Source: Bog-473 sp963834405
GTDB taxonomy: Bacteria > Actinomycetota > Acidimicrobiia > Acidimicrobiales > RAAP-2
Reading direction: 5' to 3'
DNA length: 64,000 bases
Assembly (NCBI GenBank): GCA_963834405.1
Contig: CAWIBX010000007.1
Location: forward strand, 1,178,001-1,242,000
Position numbers and translations under genes: made by a program. This document shows, in pieces, positions 60,915 through 64,000 of the stretch (position 1 is its first letter; every line of letters begins with the position of its first letter). Below the pieces are notes generated by a model. The model worked only from the letters and a program-made list of their open reading frames with translations, had not been told where the DNA came from and ran no database searches.

Positions 60915-61802
60915 TTATGCGGCTTGAAGGTCGGCGTTGTGGTGGACAGCTTCGTATTGGGCGGGACTGAGGTAGCCGAGCGTCGAGTGCAGCCGACGGG
61001 TGTTGTACCAGCCCTCGATGTACTCGAAGACAGCGCGTCGAAGTCCAGTCCTCGTCGGCCATGCGCGCGTGTCGATGAGTTCGCGCTTGATGGTGGCGAA
61101 GAACGACTCGGCGACCGCGTTGTCCCAGCATTCACCCTTGCGACCCACCGAGAGGACGACGCCGTTGGCCCGGGCCAGCTCGGCGAAGTCTCCGCTCGTA
61201 TATTGACAGCCCCTGTCCGAATGGAAGATGACGCCTTCTTCGGGTGTGCGGTGTTCGAACGCCATGGTGAGGGCGTCTTGGACCAGCTCGGTGCGCATGT
61301 GATCGGCCAGGGCCCAGCCGACAACGCGGCGGCTGGCCAGGTCGATGACCGTGGCCAGGTAGGCCCAGCCCTCCCACGTCGAGACGTAGGTGATGTCGCC
61401 GACGTAGCGCCGGTCGAGTTCGGTGCACGGCCCGAAGTGGCGCTGGATGAGATCGCGCGCCAACTCGGCATCGGGGTCGGCCACGGTGGTCTTGCGCCAG
61501 CGCTTCTTGCACCGGCCCTCGAGGCCGGCCTGGCGCATCAGCCTGGTCACCTTGCGCTTCCCGCAGGCCACGTGGCGATGCAGGAGCTCCTTGTGGATCC
61601 GCGGGGCGCCATAGGTTCCCTTGGACTCTTTGTGGATGGCCGTGATCTGCTCGAGCAGCTCGGCGTCGGTGACCTCTCTTTGCGACGGGACGCCATTGCG
61701 GCGCTCGTAGTAGGCGGACTTGGAGACCTCGAGCAGCCCACACGCCTTGGCGACGCTGTGGCCTGCGACTTTTTCCGCCTCGATGAAGGGGTACAGCTTC
61801 AT
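60915..61802 (-). CDS. IS3 transposase OrfB (DDE integrase domain)
   Basis: The reading from ATG 61802 has 295 residues; in vivo it is probably made as an OrfAB fusion. After 'SVAKACGLLEVSKSAYYERRNG' and a HTH_21 region comes the rve integrase core with Asp in 'RYVGDITYVSTWEGWAYLATVIDLASRRVVGWAL', Asp in 'VIFHSDRGCQYTSGDF', and Glu in 'ECWDNAVAESFFATIKREL', all intact. The ATG overlaps the orfA stop (ATGA). Confidence 0.92.
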   Translation of the reverse strand: MKLYPFIEAEKVAGHSVAKACGLLEVSKSAYYERRNGVPSQREVTDAELLEQITAIHKESKGTYGAPRIHKELLHRHVACGKRKVTRLMRQAGLEGRCKKRWRKTTVADPDAELARDLIQRHFGPCTELDRRYVGDITYVSTWEGWAYLATVIDLASRRVVGWALADHMRTELVQDALTMAFEHRTPEEGVIFHSDRGCQYTSGDFAELARANGVVLSVGRKGECWDNAVAESFFATIKRELIDTRAWPTRTGLRRAVFEYIEGWYNTRRLHSTLGYLSPAQYEAVHHNADLQAA

Positions 61803-62116
61803 CGGGTCTCCTTTGCGAAAAAAGCTGTCGCTCGCTTGAGCACTTCGACGTCCTCGCGCAAGGAGCGGTTCTCCCGGCGCAAGCGACTGAGCTCGGCCCG
61901 CTCCTCGGTGGTCAGTCCCGGGCGTTCGCCCTGGTCGATCTCCGCTTGTTTCACCCAGCTGCGCACGTTGGTCTCGGTCAGATCGAAGTCCCTGGCCACC
62001 TGGCCGATGCTGCGATCGCCGCGTCGACACAGCTCGACGATCTCAGCCTTGAACTCCGGAGTGAACGAGCGCCGCGGACGCTGCCTCCTCTTCTCCATGG
62101 TCTCCATTTTGGACAT
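61799..62116 (-). CDS. IS3 OrfA (helix-turn-helix protein)
   Basis: The protein has 105 residues from ATG 62116 (ATG 62107 has better RBS spacing). 'RRSFTPEFKAEIVELCRRGDRSIGQVARDFDLTETNVRSWVKQAE' is the transposase HTH, followed by a leucine-zipper-like 'ELSRLRRENRSLREDVEVLKRATAFF'. A T6 run on the coding strand (plus-strand A-run 61818-61823) near the end is the expected -1 slippage site for OrfAB synthesis. Confidence 0.9.
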   Translation of the reverse strand: MSKMETMEKRRQRPRRSFTPEFKAEIVELCRRGDRSIGQVARDFDLTETNVRSWVKQAEIDQGERPGLTTEERAELSRLRRENRSLREDVEVLKRATAFFAKETR

Positions 62117-62175
62117 CCTCTCTGGGGCTGTGCCCCTGATGGTGGATGTCCGTCAGACCGGTGGAAGCCCAGCTG

Positions 62176-62760
62176 TCAGATTCGATAAGTCAGGAGGGCC
62201 CGACCCGAGCGACCGGCCTCGGACCGAACAAGCTCGAGCGTTTGTCGATGCCTGGCGCCCGCAAATGGCGCTTTACCGCCGCCCAGAATGATGGGGTGAA
62301 CGATCAGCCTGAGTTCGTCTATCAAGCCCTCGTTCAACAGGCTCGATACGAGCGCTGGGCCCCCGATCACGTAGATGGCGCCACCCGGCTGCTCCTTAAG
62401 AAGCCGGAGCTCATTGACGTCACGCATGAGGCGAGCTGTCTCCCATTTCGGTTCGTCGAGGGTGGTCGATAGAACGTAGTGCGGCGTTCGCTGAGTCCAC
62501 TGCGCATACTCGACTTCGCCCTGCGTTGCCTCACGCCCCAACATCGCGGTGCCGCTTTTCGGATCTGCCGCGATTGAGCCCCATAGCTGTTCGTAGCCAG
62601 GGTACGTTCCGCCTCCGATGACGGCCGCGTCTGCGTCTGGGATCAAGGCGAGCGCGTCATTCCACGCATCCACCCAATCGACCGCACCGTCGGCTCCCTG
62701 CATGTAGCCATCCAGCGACATCTGCAGCGCTGCAATTGCGACCCGACATTCCTTGCTCAC
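62176..62760 (-). CDS. Dihydrofolate reductase-like (RibD C-terminal domain) protein
   Basis: The protein has 194 residues from GTG 62760. 'ALQMSLDGYMQGADGAVDWVDAW', 'AAVIGGGTYPGYEQLW' and 'AIYVIGGPALVSSLLNEGLIDELRLIVHPIILGGGKAPF' are hallmarks of the RibD_C/YwjB-like family, which bind NADPH and reduce pteridine- or riboflavin-precursor-like substrates. It is a stand-alone protein of usual length. Its stop is 14 bp from the IS3 end, so the IS landed just downstream. Confidence 0.88.
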   Translation of the reverse strand: MSKECRVAIAALQMSLDGYMQGADGAVDWVDAWNDALALIPDADAAVIGGGTYPGYEQLWGSIAADPKSGTAMLGREATQGEVEYAQWTQRTPHYVLSTTLDEPKWETARLMRDVNELRLLKEQPGGAIYVIGGPALVSSLLNEGLIDELRLIVHPIILGGGKAPFAGARHRQTLELVRSEAGRSGRALLTYRI

Positions 62761-63030
62761 GAGTCTCTCCTTCTATTAGATGTTTTCATCTCGTCGCTCG
62801 ACGGCAAGCGCGCTATGTTGTCCTCGCTTGTGACCGGGTTGCTCGAATTCGCGTTCCGCACAGAGCCGATCTCGCTGTGACGGAGATGTCCGAGAATGCG
62901 CGGTAGCAGAATGTTGGCGCCCTGCCCTGGTTGTGCCGAACTGTCCCATCGTCGCGGCGTTCGGTGGCACCCCAGATGCCATCCTGTCTCCAGCCGCTAT
63001 CACGGCCCGCCAGCACACGACACCATCTCG

Positions 63031-63855
63031 TTATCCCCCAGATAACGCTTGTTGCAATGTTGCATCGTCGGCCTGGGCTGACTGACACACATGGTTGGCG
63101 GTCAGAGCGTCGGAATAGCTCGTGGACGGAACGAGTCCATGACTTCCGAGGCCAGCCGAAATATCCGACAGAAGGACCTGGGTTTCGTTAACACAGTTGT
63201 TGAGTTCGAAGGCGACTGTCTGGGCATCCTGTAGCGCAGGCGCCAGGGCCGGATTCTGGTAGAGCGCCCGTTCATTCTGATTTGCAAGTGCTGAGAGCTG
63301 GCTGTGGAGGCTCGATACCTGGTTATGAAGTGACTTCACCTGAAGATCGGTGAGATAAAGAGTCGTCGTTAAAACTCCATGTGTGAGCACTTCGGCGTGA
63401 TCTTCGCTCATCCACCGGTTGGCTGCGGAGTGCTCCTGAACGGCGTAGGTAATGGCTGCGCCAAGGAGTACCGTTAGGGCACACATCGCAGCGATAAGCC
63501 AAGGACTGCGGCGTTGATGGACGATAGTGGGAGTCGGAGCGACCGAAATGGCCCGGCCTTCTGCTCCTATTTGCGCTTGGAAGACCACTGGTTCGTTCCC
63601 AAGGTATCGACGCCGAGAGATCAAGATCGGACCCGCCTCACTCGACACGTTCTGCTCTCGTTTGGCAATCACGCCCTGGTCGAGCGGTTGGATGTCGCCG
63701 TGTGACGCCGTGACTGAGAGACCGCTCGGCGAGGATCCTTCGGTCGATTCGACCCCGTCGTTTCTGACGAGGTGAGTCGCCGAACCGTCAAGGTCGAAAT
63801 ACCGTTCTTGGTTGCGCCCCGATGGATCAGGCCGCCAGCCCGACTGATTCCCCAT
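63031..63855 (-). CDS. Single-pass membrane protein with N-terminal DUF2510-like motif and extracytoplasmic helix
   Basis: The protein has 274 residues from ATG 63855, with AAGGAGG 6 bases upstream. 'SGWRPDPSGRNQERYFDLDGSATHLVR' resembles DUF2510, a short actinobacterial motif. One membrane helix ('SPWLIAAMCALTVLLGAAITYAV') is followed by an outside domain with a coiled-coil pattern ('LTDLQVKSLHNQVSSLHSQLSALANQNERAL') and Cys residues ('NNCVNETQ', 'NHVCQSA'). Function unknown. Confidence 0.72.
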   Translation of the reverse strand: MGNQSGWRPDPSGRNQERYFDLDGSATHLVRNDGVESTEGSSPSGLSVTASHGDIQPLDQGVIAKREQNVSSEAGPILISRRRYLGNEPVVFQAQIGAEGRAISVAPTPTIVHQRRSPWLIAAMCALTVLLGAAITYAVQEHSAANRWMSEDHAEVLTHGVLTTTLYLTDLQVKSLHNQVSSLHSQLSALANQNERALYQNPALAPALQDAQTVAFELNNCVNETQVLLSDISAGLGSHGLVPSTSYSDALTANHVCQSAQADDATLQQALSGG

Positions 63856-64000
63856 CGCCAACCTCCTTCCCCTGAGGACTCAATGGAGCCGCCTTCCCAA
63901 AAGCTGCTCACAGCTGCTCGTAAGTCTGTTCACAGCATTGCTCGATCTGACGGCCTGGGCTCGCAGGGGGACCTGCGGCAGGTGCCTGAACGGGACTAAC

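Larger units (their letters stand above)
60885..62161 (-). mobile_element. IS3-family insertion sequence
   Basis: Terminal inverted repeats are visible: CCGGTTTGACGGACA at 60885-60899 and its near-complement TGTCCGTCAGACCGG at 62147-62161 (14 of 15 matching). Inside are orfA and orfB in -1 relative frames. Length is about 1.28 kb, usual for the family. No target-site duplication is obvious at the flanks. Confidence 0.8.

Noticed and set aside
60761..61471. Minus-strand frame of 236 codons in IS3
   Set aside because: It is an out-of-phase reading of orfB, which has the intact DDE motif.
62776..63088. Minus-strand frames of 80-91 codons between the DHFR-like and DUF2510-type genes
   Set aside because: They have no recognisable motif or RBS, and the two frames overlap each other in different phases.

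Overview
The window is a high-GC actinobacterial chromosome segment, most likely from an acid-soil Acidimicrobiia-like lineage. Several markers point this way: a mycothiol-type DinB/maleylpyruvate isomerase protein, a fragment of an F420-type luciferase-like oxidoreductase, a DUF2510-type protein, frequent GTG starts, and many exported proteins with six-fold GYWLV repeats. Placement rests on gene content only; no 16S or ribosomal-protein locus is present.

Layout. 1-4.3 kb: the end of a sphingosine-phosphate-lyase-like gene, a mycothiol-dependent enzyme, an Lrp/AsnC regulator coupled to a propeller lipoprotein, and two paralogous secreted proteins, one carrying an in-frame TGA. 4.3-6.8 kb: NRDE/TANGO2 protein and EttA. 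6.8-14.7 kb: a giant S53 (sedolisin) protease. 14.8-23.5 kb: hopanoid-type aminotransferase plus HpnA, a sulfatase, a G1 glutamic peptidase, a Baeyer-Villiger monooxygenase with an alcohol dehydrogenase, and a VOC protein. 23.6-29 kb: DUF2254 and a CPA2 antiporter, a GYD protein and a PAS-GAF-GGDEF-EAL protein. 29-37.8 kb: small oxygenase-type proteins, another propeller protein, HAD hydrolase, a Tat/DUF4331/His-rich operon, SnoaL and a TrpF-like protein. 37.9-41.4 kb: TMEM175 channel, then geranylgeranyl reductase divergent from a MenG-like methyltransferase and a membrane protein, probably lipoquinone or isoprenoid-lipid tailoring. 41.4-44.5 kb: a broken IS1380, an IS110 and a strongly structured element. 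44.5-50.8 kb: a peptide ABC transporter operon with a permease-ATPase-ATPase triple fusion. 50.9-64 kb: accessory region with broken genes and remnants, a second G1 peptidase and a sister protein with the same C-terminal propeller, a decayed tRNA 3' half, VapBC, a DUF2786 gene cut by an IS110 fragment, IS3, a DHFR-like gene and a DUF2510-type membrane protein.

The most unusual theme is the exported proteome. Four large proteins end in the same six-repeat GYWLV propeller cassette. It is attached to an S53 peptidase, a G1 peptidase, an adhesion-like domain, or another propeller. S53 and G1 are both acid-active, pepstatin-insensitive families, so the segment looks like an acid-adapted extracellular proteolysis and surface-attachment toolkit. 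The imported peptides could feed the oligopeptide ABC transporter, but that link is inference.

A second theme is single-lesion damage: an in-frame TGA, an in-frame TAG, and one-base frameshifts in at least three genes. G-rich microsatellites lie between genes and in places have been read into protein tails. All calls are by reading the sequence, without database searches.
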